Assembly (NCBI GenBank): GCA_005223125.1
Contig: NJBH01000011.1
Coordinates: 1-64,000, forward strand
DNA length: 64,000 bases
Source of the DNA: Promethearchaeota archaeon Loki_b32
Lineage (GTDB): Archaea; Asgardarchaeota; Lokiarchaeia; Sigyniarchaeales; SOKP01
Direction of reading: 5' to 3'
In this document: positions 42,662 through 51,262 of the stretch, piece after piece
Layout: every line of letters begins with the position of its first letter
How positions within the stretch are numbered: position 1 is the first letter of the stretch
The notes under the pieces: generated by a model
The model's input: only the letters and a program-made list of their open reading frames with translations
What the model was told of the DNA's origin: nothing
Database searches by the model: none
Translations under genes and position numbers: made by a program

Positions 42662-42889
42662 TTAGGAAAAATCATCATCCAGAAATTTTTTTATCTTTTT
42701 TCGTTCCTCCTCATCAAAAGCCTCTGCAAAGGCATCTAATTCATCTTCTGCTAAAATATTTTCCTCGTCAATGACGCTTTTGATATCTTCAATAAAAAAG
42801 GATGACCCACACTCAGCACATTCGATATGGGAGACAAAAACAAAAACATTTTCAGACTTACAACGTGGACAGTAATATTCCTTTGGCAT
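42662..42889 (-). CDS. Zinc-ribbon protein with acidic tail
   Basis: With start ATG 42889 it has 75 residues: CPRCKSENVFVFVSHIECAECG forms a C-x2-C...C-x2-C ribbon at residues 7-28, and the rest is acidic helix (EDELDAFAEAFDEEERKKI). Upstream ATGs exist in a hydrophobic frame extension, but the short form begins at the natural ribbon start (MPKEYYCPRC). Similar ribbons occur in transcription or ribosome-associated factors; the role is unknown. Confidence 0.65.
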   Translation of the reverse strand: MPKEYYCPRCKSENVFVFVSHIECAECGSSFFIEDIKSVIDEENILAEDELDAFAEAFDEEERKKIKKFLDDDFS

Positions 42890-43117
42890 TCTTAAAGTAA
42901 AAAATATACATAATTGGATAATTATTATTATTGAAACTGAGAATATAAAACTATCATCATAAAATATTATGGAAATAAATAATGGGGATTTAATGAGAAA
43001 TCTCATCACCAATCAATAATTTATTATTTCTTTAAGAAATCTTCCCTATTTAAATGAAAATTGAATAAGACCTACATGACTTTTTTCTTTAAACTTTTAA
43101 ATATATATCCTGATTTC

Positions 43118-43411
43118 TCATGAAAAGATTACCGTTTTTAAGATATTATCTTTAAATTCTTCCCGTAATGCATTTTTTGTCACTACATCTACTTTACATT
43201 TAAATTCTTCTTCGAGAAATAAAGAAAGCCCAATGAAATCAAAAAGATCTGCTCCTTCCTCAAAATCGGCAAGTATATCAATATCACTGAATTCCTGAGG
43301 TTCTCCGTTTGTATAGGAGCCAAATAATCCTAATTCTTTCACTTTATATTTCTTTTTTAAATCTGGTTTTAGGTTAGTTAGCCTTCTAAGAATTTCTTTT
43401 TTATTAAGCAT
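43118..43411 (-). CDS. MNT-type minimal nucleotidyltransferase (antitoxin-like)
   Basis: A 97-residue protein with LFGSYTNGEPQEFSDIDILADF: the GS-x10-D-x-D signature of the MNT family, with Lys-rich N-terminus and a third acidic residue in VDVVTK. MNT proteins usually pair with a HEPN toxin and add AMP to it. No HEPN gene lies on either side, so this one is an orphan or its partner was lost in the neighbouring decayed zone. ATG at 43411. Confidence 0.88.
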   Translation of the reverse strand: MLNKKEILRRLTNLKPDLKKKYKVKELGLFGSYTNGEPQEFSDIDILADFEEGADLFDFIGLSLFLEEEFKCKVDVVTKNALREEFKDNILKTVIFS

Positions 43412-44130
43412 CTTTTACAAATCATTTAGTATTTTGTTATTTTAAATATACCATTTTTAATATTTTAATGATAACATGTTAAGAATTTAATGATAAAATT
43501 ATGGATTCTCCTATTTTAAATTAGTATTTAGAATTATAGAAGGGGAAAAAGATATCTTATGATGAAAGAATAGATTTTTAATATTTTAATTCAGAAATAT
43601 TTATTTCAAATCTAAATTACAACACTTTTGGTTTAAATATTAAGAAATTTACCAATAATATTGATTCTCTCCTTAATGTGATATAAAAATAATTTTTGAA
43701 AAAATAGAAATTGAATTTTATGATAAGATAGAACTAAAATTTATAATCCATATAAAGAAAATTAGAAAAGGCATTTTAACGAGTAAAGAACACTAAAATT
43801 AAAGATTTGAAAAAATGAACTAGCAATCCGTGGGAGATATATACTGTTCATTATAATATGGATTTCCCAAAGGAAGAATTTGTCTTAGAAAACATACCCC
43901 TCAGATATTGGGTTAATATTATCTAAGTGTTGGTGATAAACTTAGTTCCCAATATAGGCATTTTTTGACAGGTGATGATTAAAATGCAAAATTTCTAGTC
44001 ATTTACATTACTCACAAAAAACCACCCCTCAAAATTTATGAGTAGACGCTTTCTTTTCATCAATTATTTTTTGAGGAAAATGCATAAAAAGGGTAGTCCT
44101 CATTTTATGTTAATTAGGTAAATAAAAGAA
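43412..44130. other. Decayed gene-free stretch
   Basis: About 720 bases of AT-rich DNA. Around 43830-43920 a frame with NPWEIYTVHYNMDFPKEEFV and LENIPLRYWVNII between stops looks like old coding sequence but cannot be named. TTGGGTTAATATTATCTAAGTG and a later ACCCCTCAAAATTTATGAG are not convincingly structural. No intact gene is seen. Confidence 0.45.
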
Positions 44131-45367
44131 GTGATCAAAGCATTGGCGACATATAAAACACTTCAAGAGAGTGGACTATTCCCTACTATATCACATCTCA
44201 ATTGCGATATTTGTGGATCTTCTAATATTATAGAAAATCTTGAGGGATATGTGTGCCGGGATTGTGGAATTGTATTAGGAAATTCAAAAATTACAATACG
44301 ATAGACCTTATAATGAAGATTTAATCCAATATGCCAAGGGTGTAGGCAAAACACAGATAGGAACGAGGCGAGAAAGAATAATCTCGCCTCTTTCTATCAA
44401 ATTACAAAGAATAAACAAATACAATTCTATAACCACCAGTGAACGAGCAGTAATTGAGGGAGCCCGTATTGAAGTAGCGAGGATCTTTAATTATTTAGGT
44501 TTAGATGGATATGATGCTTTAAAAGAAATGGTTCTAGATAAGTTCAAAAAAATTAGAGCGAAATTTAGACAGGGTTCAAAATATAAAAACATAGAAAAGC
44601 TAGTTTCAATTACGATTTATTTCTGTCTTAAGCTTAGGAATGTATCTATTAATCCATACGAATTGATTGAAATTTCTAAAATTTCAAAAAAAGAGTTCAA
44701 TGATTTCATTTTGCAGCTTCAAAAGTTCTTACCAGAATATGGTGAACGTAATAGACAGGAATATATTTCCCAGAGAATTCTCGAAATTTCTGAACATTTT
44801 GATTTAGGAATGCCATTTTACTTTCTTTCGAAGAAGATTTTGTATAGGTTATGGCAAGGAATTAAAAATACAACTGATAATGTAGTTGCTGGATTAATAA
44901 GTTCAATCTCTATTTTATGTTCGTATAAAGAAAAGGTAAGTGTAAGTTCCATTTGTAATCGTTTAGGTATTAGAATGAGTACTGTCTAGGCACAGGTTAA
45001 GAAAAAGATTTTTCAGAGGTTTAAAGTTGTGGGATTTGTAAGTTTAATAAAATCGTCCGATTTCTTAGTGAAAATAATAAATAAATTAGGGATTTTAGAA
45101 GAACCAGGATTAAGAGATTAGGAAGATGGAGGAGAAATCATTCTCGGAAATGCTTCGAAAATATTTAATATTCATAATGATTTAGATTACTATTATTTTG
45201 CACTACCAGGAAAAGAAAAATACCCTATATTTCTTTTTCTTAAGGTTTATGATTCTCCGTTAGATTTTAATTATGAAAGACGTCCTAAAATTAAAGGTGA
45301 TTCATTACTCGATTTTGAATTATATAAGTATTATACATCTAAAGACCCTCCTTTATTAGGGATTTAA
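44131..45367 (+). pseudogene. Transcription factor B (TFB/TFIIB-like) pseudogene
   Basis: GTG 44131 opens a frame with a zinc ribbon (CDICGSSNIIENLEGYVCRDCGIVLG). Near 44285 the frame shifts by one base, continuing as EIQKLQYDRPYNEDLIQYAK, then PLSIKLQRINKYNSITTSER and cyclin-fold repeats. In-frame TAG codons lie at 44987-44989 (after RLGIRMSTV) and 45119-45121; the frame then runs to TAA 45365-45367. An active TFB needs ribbon and both core repeats on one chain. Three lesions show decay. It is an Asgard-like divergent TFB paralogue; the functional copy must lie elsewhere. Confidence 0.85.
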
Positions 45368-45487
45368 CTTTTCCTTAGTGTTTTACTATAAACTATAAAC
45401 TCTAATTTTTCACTTTTTTTTTTATTTCCTTTTCTATAAATTTGAGTTAATGCATTATTCTTTTTTTATTTAAATTTACATGTTCTA

Positions 45488-46183
45488 ATGGAAAACATCC
45501 ATATCCGTACAAGAAAAGATGAAGATGTAAAGAAATATCTCAAACCAATGTATATTTACAAAATTGGAGTCGATCTAACAAGTTTAATGGAAGACGTTTA
45601 TAAGTTAATAACTATGGTTCTCGAAGAACGATTACACTATCTTTCTCAGTTAAACTTTTTAGAAACTAAAGGAGAACATTTACATACTAATATCATACGA
45701 AAAGATTTACTCAAATTAAATACAGAGTTAGTAAGGCTATTACAGAGTAATGGGGATAAAACCGGAGTATATAGTGCCCTCTCTATCAATGCTCAAGCAT
45801 TAATCCTTTACCACATGCTAGAATTAGTAGAGCAACAAGGTTTAGATGTTTTATTAGATTATTTTATAAAACTTAGCAAGGATGCAAAAAAGAAAAATAG
45901 CTCAAAAGCTGCCAAGATATTAGCTTCTGATGGACGATTGCAAAGAATTTATTTAGAATTAAAAAAAAATGTTGAATTTTCTCCTGAAAACCTTATTCAT
46001 CCGAAGTATCATGTATTAGTTAAGATAATTTCAGAACAATTACAGAATAATCCCTCCTCTCGGATTTTAGTATGTGTAAAATTAAGAAATTCAGTAAAAA
46101 ATATCGTAAATAGACTAAAAGAAATAAAAACGATAAAACCAAAACGTTTTGTAGGTCAAGCAACAAAATTTTTACATATCTGA
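45488..46183 (+). pseudogene. Internal fragment of Hef/FANCM-type helicase
   Basis: The 231 codons match the middle of Hef: IHIRTRKDEDVKKYLKP, the helical insertion domain, then the second RecA-like domain start (HPKYHVLVKIISEQLQNNPS, SRILVCVKLRNSVKNIVNRL, RFVGQAT). The P-loop and DEAH domain, helicase motifs V and VI and the ERCC4 nuclease are absent. The frame stops right after FVGQATK, where minus-strand sequence of another origin begins. ATG 45488 is thus only an internal Met. It is a relic rather than a working protein. Confidence 0.82.
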
Positions 46184-46189
46184 AAAATA

Positions 46190-46355
46190 ATCCTTTTTTG
46201 ATTGCTTCTTTTTGGATCTCACGTAGTTGAAATATTTTTCCTTCAAAAAGTACACGTAGAATACGCTTATCATTAATAAATTTAAAAATATCTCTGTTTG
46301 TGGAACATTCTATTTTTTCTTTCTCAAGTTTATCAGAAAAATCTCCTAGAGTTAT
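46190..46355 (-). other. Open frame without start, remnant
   Basis: The minus strand reads GDFSDKLEKEKIECSTNRDI, FKFINDKRILRVLFEGKIFQ and LREIQKEAIKKGLFF without a canonical start. It looks like protein and abuts the Hef fragment. No family is recognised. Confidence 0.35.
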
Positions 46356-46368
46356 TATATATCACCTA

Positions 46369-46677
46369 TTAGTATGGATTTGTCCATTTTTTCATAATTT
46401 CTGAAAACGTCTCTGAATCTCTCGATATCTCTATACTTTTAATGACTCCTATATTTCTAACTTTTAACTCTAAATTAATATAACAGATTAAACTATGAAG
46501 AGGTTCTCCATGTAAATGAATATGAGGGAAATATATATTCGGATTCCCTTGTTTTAAGATATAATATTCAATTCCAAGCTCAATTTCTTTATTACATAGC
46601 GGACATATAACCTTTTGTGCCTGTCGTTTAACTTTTCTGAGATCCTTAATTCTACCAAAAACGATAACGATTGTATA
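46369..46677 (-). pseudogene. Zinc-containing small-protein gene lacking a canonical start
   Basis: The minus-strand frame after an in-frame TGA (46678) reads KVICPLCNKEIELGIEYYIL, FPHIHLHGEPLHSLICYIN and IEISRDSETFSEIMKKW to a TAA at 46369. Two cysteines and several histidines (CPLC, HIHLH) could bind zinc. No ATG, GTG or TTG is suitably placed. It is either broken or another user of a non-canonical start. Confidence 0.45.
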
Positions 46678-46762
46678 TCACTTTCTATTTTTTATGAATA
46701 CAACAAATATCAAGGAAATTTAAAGGAAAAAAATATGAAAATATTCTTATTTTTAAGAAAAG

Positions 46763-46882
46763 GTCACTCCCGCCCCATTAACGCAAGTATGCGTCGAAAA
46801 TATTTTAGGAGGAGGGCGAAATCAGAGTGTAGAAAACTACACTACCAAAAGACAAAAATCCAGGGTATAGGGTGGGAGTGGA
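46763..46882 (+). ncRNA. Unidentified structured RNA, copy B
   Basis: Closing stem CACTCCC (46765-46771) with GGGAGTG (46874-46880) plus CCC/GGG next to it, hairpin ACGCAagtaTGCGT, purine-rich region, hairpin AGTGTAGaaaaCTACACT, core CCAAAAGACAAAAATCCAGG, 3' closing stem. Stem bases differ from copy A at 40341-40464 while pairing is kept. GGAAATTTAAAGG about 35 nt upstream resembles an archaeal BRE/TATA. No coding frame here is credible. It lies between the gene graveyard and the HerA-like gene. Confidence 0.7.
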
Positions 46883-47038
46883 ATTTATTTTAAATTCATA
46901 TTGAATATTCTTGAAAATTCTTGCCATTACATGTATAATGAACTCAATTTAACATTTATATATGTTGTTTATAATTAGAAAATTCCAAGACTCTATTTTT
47001 TTCTTTATAAATACTAAGTTTAATCTTCATCAATACAC

Positions 47039-50000
47039 ATGACGGAACAAAATCTTCTAGAAAAGAAACAAAATCACAAAGATGAAAAATCTGATACCAT
47101 CAATTCTAGTGTATCTGAAAAATTACTTACTCCTAGTATTGTTAAAGAAGGATTTACAGTGATCAAAGGAATTGGACCTTCTGTGGCGAAAAAGTTGACT
47201 GAAGCTAAAATCGATTCAATAGAAAAGTTAGCACATCTCTCACCAAACACACTTACATCTTCAATTAATGGTATTGGTGTAGCGTCAGCTCAGAAGATCA
47301 TAAATGGCGCAAAGGGGCATTTATCTTTAAAAAAATTAAATGATTTTTCACCATCGACTGAAGATGATGATAATAACGAAATAGAGAGTTCTAAACTCGA
47401 AGTTTATAAAGAAACTAAAGATGATGACATTAATAAAAGCCATTCTAACGATCTGAAAGGACCTCAAGGAAGATCTAATCGATGGTTCGAAGATAAATTT
47501 AAAAAGTTAAAGACAGCAACATGGTACCCTCCGGCTAATTTAGCTCCAGATATAGAGATTATGGCTGAGGAATTATTAGAAGATGAAGAATTAATAGAGA
47601 TTAAAGATAGGGAGGAATTGAAACTGACAAGATTGGAGAGTGTTAGAAATTTTCTCGAATCAGATACAGGTGTACCGTTAATAGAATCAATAAAAAGACC
47701 TAGAGTAGATGAAATATCAATACATTTGGATGAACCAGCAGACTTTATAGAAAGTATGAATCATGAACAAATCAATAATTTAAAAGATAATATAACTACG
47801 ATTCTTGAATCCGGTGAATTTCACATTATTACAAGGCTTCCTTCATTAAAGCCTGTTTTTATGAGGATTGACTTATTAGCTTTAAAACTCATCAATGTTG
47901 ATGATTTCTTAGAATTAATCTGTATTATACCTGTAAAGATTTGTTCTTTAAAGGGACCTCTAATAGTCTCGGAAGATGACATTAGTTATCATCCACTAGA
48001 AGACTATGAAAAAAATATCCACATTGATAATCAATTATTAATTGGATTGAAGATGGTTAACCTAAAGTATATTTATCGATCACCTTTTTGTTTGTTTGGG
48101 AAATTTCTTGAGAGTCTTAATAATCATAAGATCTCCTATAGCTACACGTTAAAAAATCAACCAATTAACTATCATGAGTTCTATAAATTTGGATTAAAAC
48201 ACATTCATGAAAAATTAAAAGACTTTATTTTATTTAGTTCCGAGCATGGAATAAAAAGTGAAGCTGATGCAGAACAATGGCTTGGATATCGCTCTGGAAT
48301 GTGGTACAGCACATTAACACTTACCGTTAATTCATACACATTTAAAAAATCTATCAATGATTGTAATTTCGACCAATTGGAAGAAGATTTATCTAATAAA
48401 ATTGATACTCTCAGGGGGGCATTTAACTCAAACTTTCAAAATTATGAAATTGAAGATTTAAACTCACAGGTGTTAATATCGGGATACCTTTTTACTGCCC
48501 TGAAAAATAACTATTTTAGGCTAAACGGTTCACATCTTAATTATTTGATGGTTCAAGGAGCAAATCTTTCACCATTGACAACTATAGCGGATATCCTTAG
48601 AAAAGGAATTGATACAATGATAGCTGCTGAATTTAATACCCCATTATATTTAGAGAATTTTATAACCATAGGACATACGAGAAATACGGAAGTGTTAGAA
48701 AATGAAGTTAACTTTGGATTTACGAGAGAACAGACAAAAAATCTTTTAATTGTGAATGGTACGACAATAAGTAGGGATTATGCTGCCATGAAGATTGTCT
48801 CTGAATTAATAAAAGCTCAAATCCCTTCTTTGGTATTTGATTTTAATGGCACATGGTCAACCTTAATTAGCTATTTCAAAAATTCAGACTTTCAAAAAGA
48901 AATTTTGCATTTTAAATTAGGGAGTGCGTTTACAATAGATCCTTTAGTCTCTGATATAGCATATGATACTGATAATACCGGATTCCTAGAATATATGCTT
49001 GACGCTTATGGAATGGCTTTTAAAAAGGATCAAAGAATTATTGATATGTTTCGAAATACAATAAAGAAAAATCCTGGATTGGATCTTCCATCAATGAATT
49101 TAGATTTGCAGACTCAAAAAGATTGGGAAAAAAGCCCAATAAATGATTCATTACTGAATCTTTTTTCAGATTTCACTCAGCAAGATCTTACTTTTTTTCA
49201 AGGATTTCAAGGAGATATTAAAAATAAAATAACCAGTCATGATTTTGTTACCAATAATAAAACTGTTATTATCGACCTATCAATTATACGAGATCTTGAT
49301 AAGAAACTATTCTTTGTATTTCTAATTCTCTCAAAAATAATTCATTATATCAAAAATGATGAGCAATTTATCAAAAAAACTATTGTAATTCCAAATATTG
49401 ATATCTATTTTGATTCTCGCTATTTAGATCTAAAAATGAACTATGGAAAAATCAATTTATTTTTAGATCCCCTCATTGAACGCGAATTTGGCTTAATTTT
49501 TCTCGCAAACCAAATTAGGTATCTCCATCCCAATTTATTTAATTATTTTACTAACATCATGACATTCCGAGCAACAGATCATCGTGATGTTACAACTTTA
49601 GGCAGTTTGTTAAACCTGCAGGAGCTTGAAGGAATTGGGTATTATACACTAACCAGAAATCAGACCTATCAGATAAAATATCTAAAAAGCTTGAAGAATA
49701 ATGAAGTGATTGTAAGAAGAGATGATATCTACCAGCCTTTTCCGGCAATAATTGATTGGGAAGATATTAAAAAGATAAAAAAACTAACATATGAAGAGAT
49801 TGTACTATTTATGGAACAACATGGTTATAATTTAAAATATACTGAAAGGAAGATATTAGAACAAGCAAAAAAAACAATATTTGATATAGATTTAGGACAT
49901 TATATTTTATATTTAGAAGAAGTGATCAAGTTTTTAGATGAGGTACAGAATTTTGACCAAGTTGGGAATCTTTATGCTTCAAAGCTTAAAAAACAATTAA

Positions 50001-50725
50001 AAGAAATTGTATATCCTAAAATTTCACAGAAAACCCAAAACAAAGAACGAATAAAGAATATTAGAGATAGATTGTTTGAGATTTTAATAAAGCATGGATA
50101 TTTAGTTGAAAACCATCCTAGACGCGCTAGCGGTTCTGAAGCCCTCAGAACTTCGTATTCTGTAGGACTTCGCTATCAGGAAGCACTCAAGGATTACTAT
50201 AAGATTAAAGGAAAAGCTTCTGCAAATATTAATGTAGAAGTACTGGAAAAAGGTATTGGAGAGCAAGATGACTTAACTCATTTGTTTCAGGAACAACCCT
50301 CCCGAAAATATATTATTCAAAAGGAAAACCTAAAGCAAGCCTTGGCTCGTGAGTTTAGTGATCTTAACTATGATATTTTCAATATCTATCTATTTATCAA
50401 GAAAAATGATTACCAAAATGCATTAAGAATTGAACATGGGTTAATTAATAAATTTCTGATGAATGTCTATAAGCATTTTTATAATATTGATATCTCACCA
50501 GAACCGGAGAAACTAACCACTTTCTTAACTCATTTAACAAATATTGAAGGATTCCCTTTCACAGACCATGAACTTATGGAATATGTCGAGAAATATCAAG
50601 TCATTGAGATCGAATCTGAAAGCATAGAAGCACGAGTCGAACAAGTATATCATCAAATTTATAATTTCTTTATTAAAATACAGAATTATATCTATGAAAA
50701 TGATGAAAAAAATGGAAGATTCTAA
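47039..50725 (+). CDS. HerA/VirB4-like protein with helix-hairpin-helix and degenerate P-loop
   Basis: A 1228-residue protein. Residues about 38-90 are a pair of helix-hairpin-helix motifs (IKGIGPSVAKKLTEAKIDSI, INGIGVASAQKIINGA). The centre (about 560-860) follows a HerA-like ATPase: NLLIVNGTTISRDYAAMKIV sits at the Walker A position but lacks GK(S/T), and LVFDFNGTWSTLI corresponds to the LVFDPHGE(Y/W) motif. It thus probably cannot bind ATP in the usual way. The C-terminal 350 residues are helical. A structural or DNA-bridging role is inferred. The next small gene overlaps it by 32 bp. Confidence 0.75.
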   Translation: MTEQNLLEKKQNHKDEKSDTINSSVSEKLLTPSIVKEGFTVIKGIGPSVAKKLTEAKIDSIEKLAHLSPNTLTSSINGIGVASAQKIINGAKGHLSLKKLNDFSPSTEDDDNNEIESSKLEVYKETKDDDINKSHSNDLKGPQGRSNRWFEDKFKKLKTATWYPPANLAPDIEIMAEELLEDEELIEIKDREELKLTRLESVRNFLESDTGVPLIESIKRPRVDEISIHLDEPADFIESMNHEQINNLKDNITTILESGEFHIITRLPSLKPVFMRIDLLALKLINVDDFLELICIIPVKICSLKGPLIVSEDDISYHPLEDYEKNIHIDNQLLIGLKMVNLKYIYRSPFCLFGKFLESLNNHKISYSYTLKNQPINYHEFYKFGLKHIHEKLKDFILFSSEHGIKSEADAEQWLGYRSGMWYSTLTLTVNSYTFKKSINDCNFDQLEEDLSNKIDTLRGAFNSNFQNYEIEDLNSQVLISGYLFTALKNNYFRLNGSHLNYLMVQGANLSPLTTIADILRKGIDTMIAAEFNTPLYLENFITIGHTRNTEVLENEVNFGFTREQTKNLLIVNGTTISRDYAAMKIVSELIKAQIPSLVFDFNGTWSTLISYFKNSDFQKEILHFKLGSAFTIDPLVSDIAYDTDNTGFLEYMLDAYGMAFKKDQRIIDMFRNTIKKNPGLDLPSMNLDLQTQKDWEKSPINDSLLNLFSDFTQQDLTFFQGFQGDIKNKITSHDFVTNNKTVIIDLSIIRDLDKKLFFVFLILSKIIHYIKNDEQFIKKTIVIPNIDIYFDSRYLDLKMNYGKINLFLDPLIEREFGLIFLANQIRYLHPNLFNYFTNIMTFRATDHRDVTTLGSLLNLQELEGIGYYTLTRNQTYQIKYLKSLKNNEVIVRRDDIYQPFPAIIDWEDIKKIKKLTYEEIVLFMEQHGYNLKYTERKILEQAKKTIFDIDLGHYILYLEEVIKFLDEVQNFDQVGNLYASKLKKQLKEIVYPKISQKTQNKERIKNIRDRLFEILIKHGYLVENHPRRASGSEALRTSYSVGLRYQEALKDYYKIKGKASANINVEVLEKGIGEQDDLTHLFQEQPSRKYIIQKENLKQALAREFSDLNYDIFNIYLFIKKNDYQNALRIEHGLINKFLMNVYKHFYNIDISPEPEKLTTFLTHLTNIEGFPFTDHELMEYVEKYQVIEIESESIEARVEQVYHQIYNFFIKIQNYIYENDEKNGRF

Positions 50726-51089
50726 CATAAATCAGCAAAATCTTAATGAAATACTAGAAAAGTTAGTATTTGATGATGGAGATCTTACAAATCTGAAGGT
50801 TTCAATTGATAAGATGATTACTGGCCAAATTTCGAGAAGACAATTTCGAGAAACAATCATTGAAAGTAGATCAAGAATTATTGAGAGAATAACTGAATTT
50901 ATTCCTTTTTATCTCAGACAAAAGAAAAAAGATGATGCCCTAAATAAATTCGCAGAACCCGACAATCATATGAATAATTCAGAATTAGAGGAGCAGTTAA
51001 ACGAGAAGAATAGATTCATTGAAGAAGTGGGAATAAAAATTAGTAATATTTACGAGAAGATGAGACATAAATTTAAGATCAATGTCTAA
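50694..51089 (+). CDS. Small helical partner of the HerA-like protein
   Basis: Up to 131 residues, mostly charged helix (SKMITGQ-like, RRQFRETIIESRSRIIERIT), no motif. The start overlaps the end of the HerA-like gene: ATG 50694 or, more probably, ATG 50712 (MEDSNINQQ). The overlap implies coupled translation and so probably a common complex. No family is recognised. Confidence 0.65.
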   Translation: MKMMKKMEDSNINQQNLNEILEKLVFDDGDLTNLKVSIDKMITGQISRRQFRETIIESRSRIIERITEFIPFYLRQKKKDDALNKFAEPDNHMNNSELEEQLNEKNRFIEEVGIKISNIYEKMRHKFKINV

Positions 51090-51262
51090 GTTCTTAGTTT
51101 TATACTGATAAAGGCTAATTTTTCGAGGCCTTTTTCTTAAATATTTAAAGGAAAAAAAGACTGACTTCTCTAACCTTTTTTATTTAAATATACTTGCGAA
51201 TTTTGTAGTTAAATCGTTATTAGACTCTCAAAACAAAGAAAAAACTAAAAAAAGTATATATT

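Noticed and set aside
44987-45121. TAG codons in the TFB gene as pyrrolysine
   Set aside because: TAG is used as ordinary stop in several genes here (for example those ending at 33503, 36655 and 40174), and the same gene has a frameshift, so decay is simpler.
46615-46893. 92-codon plus-strand ORF over the structured RNA
   Set aside because: No protein-like composition; it lies across the hairpins of RNA copy B and the antisense of a better coding frame.
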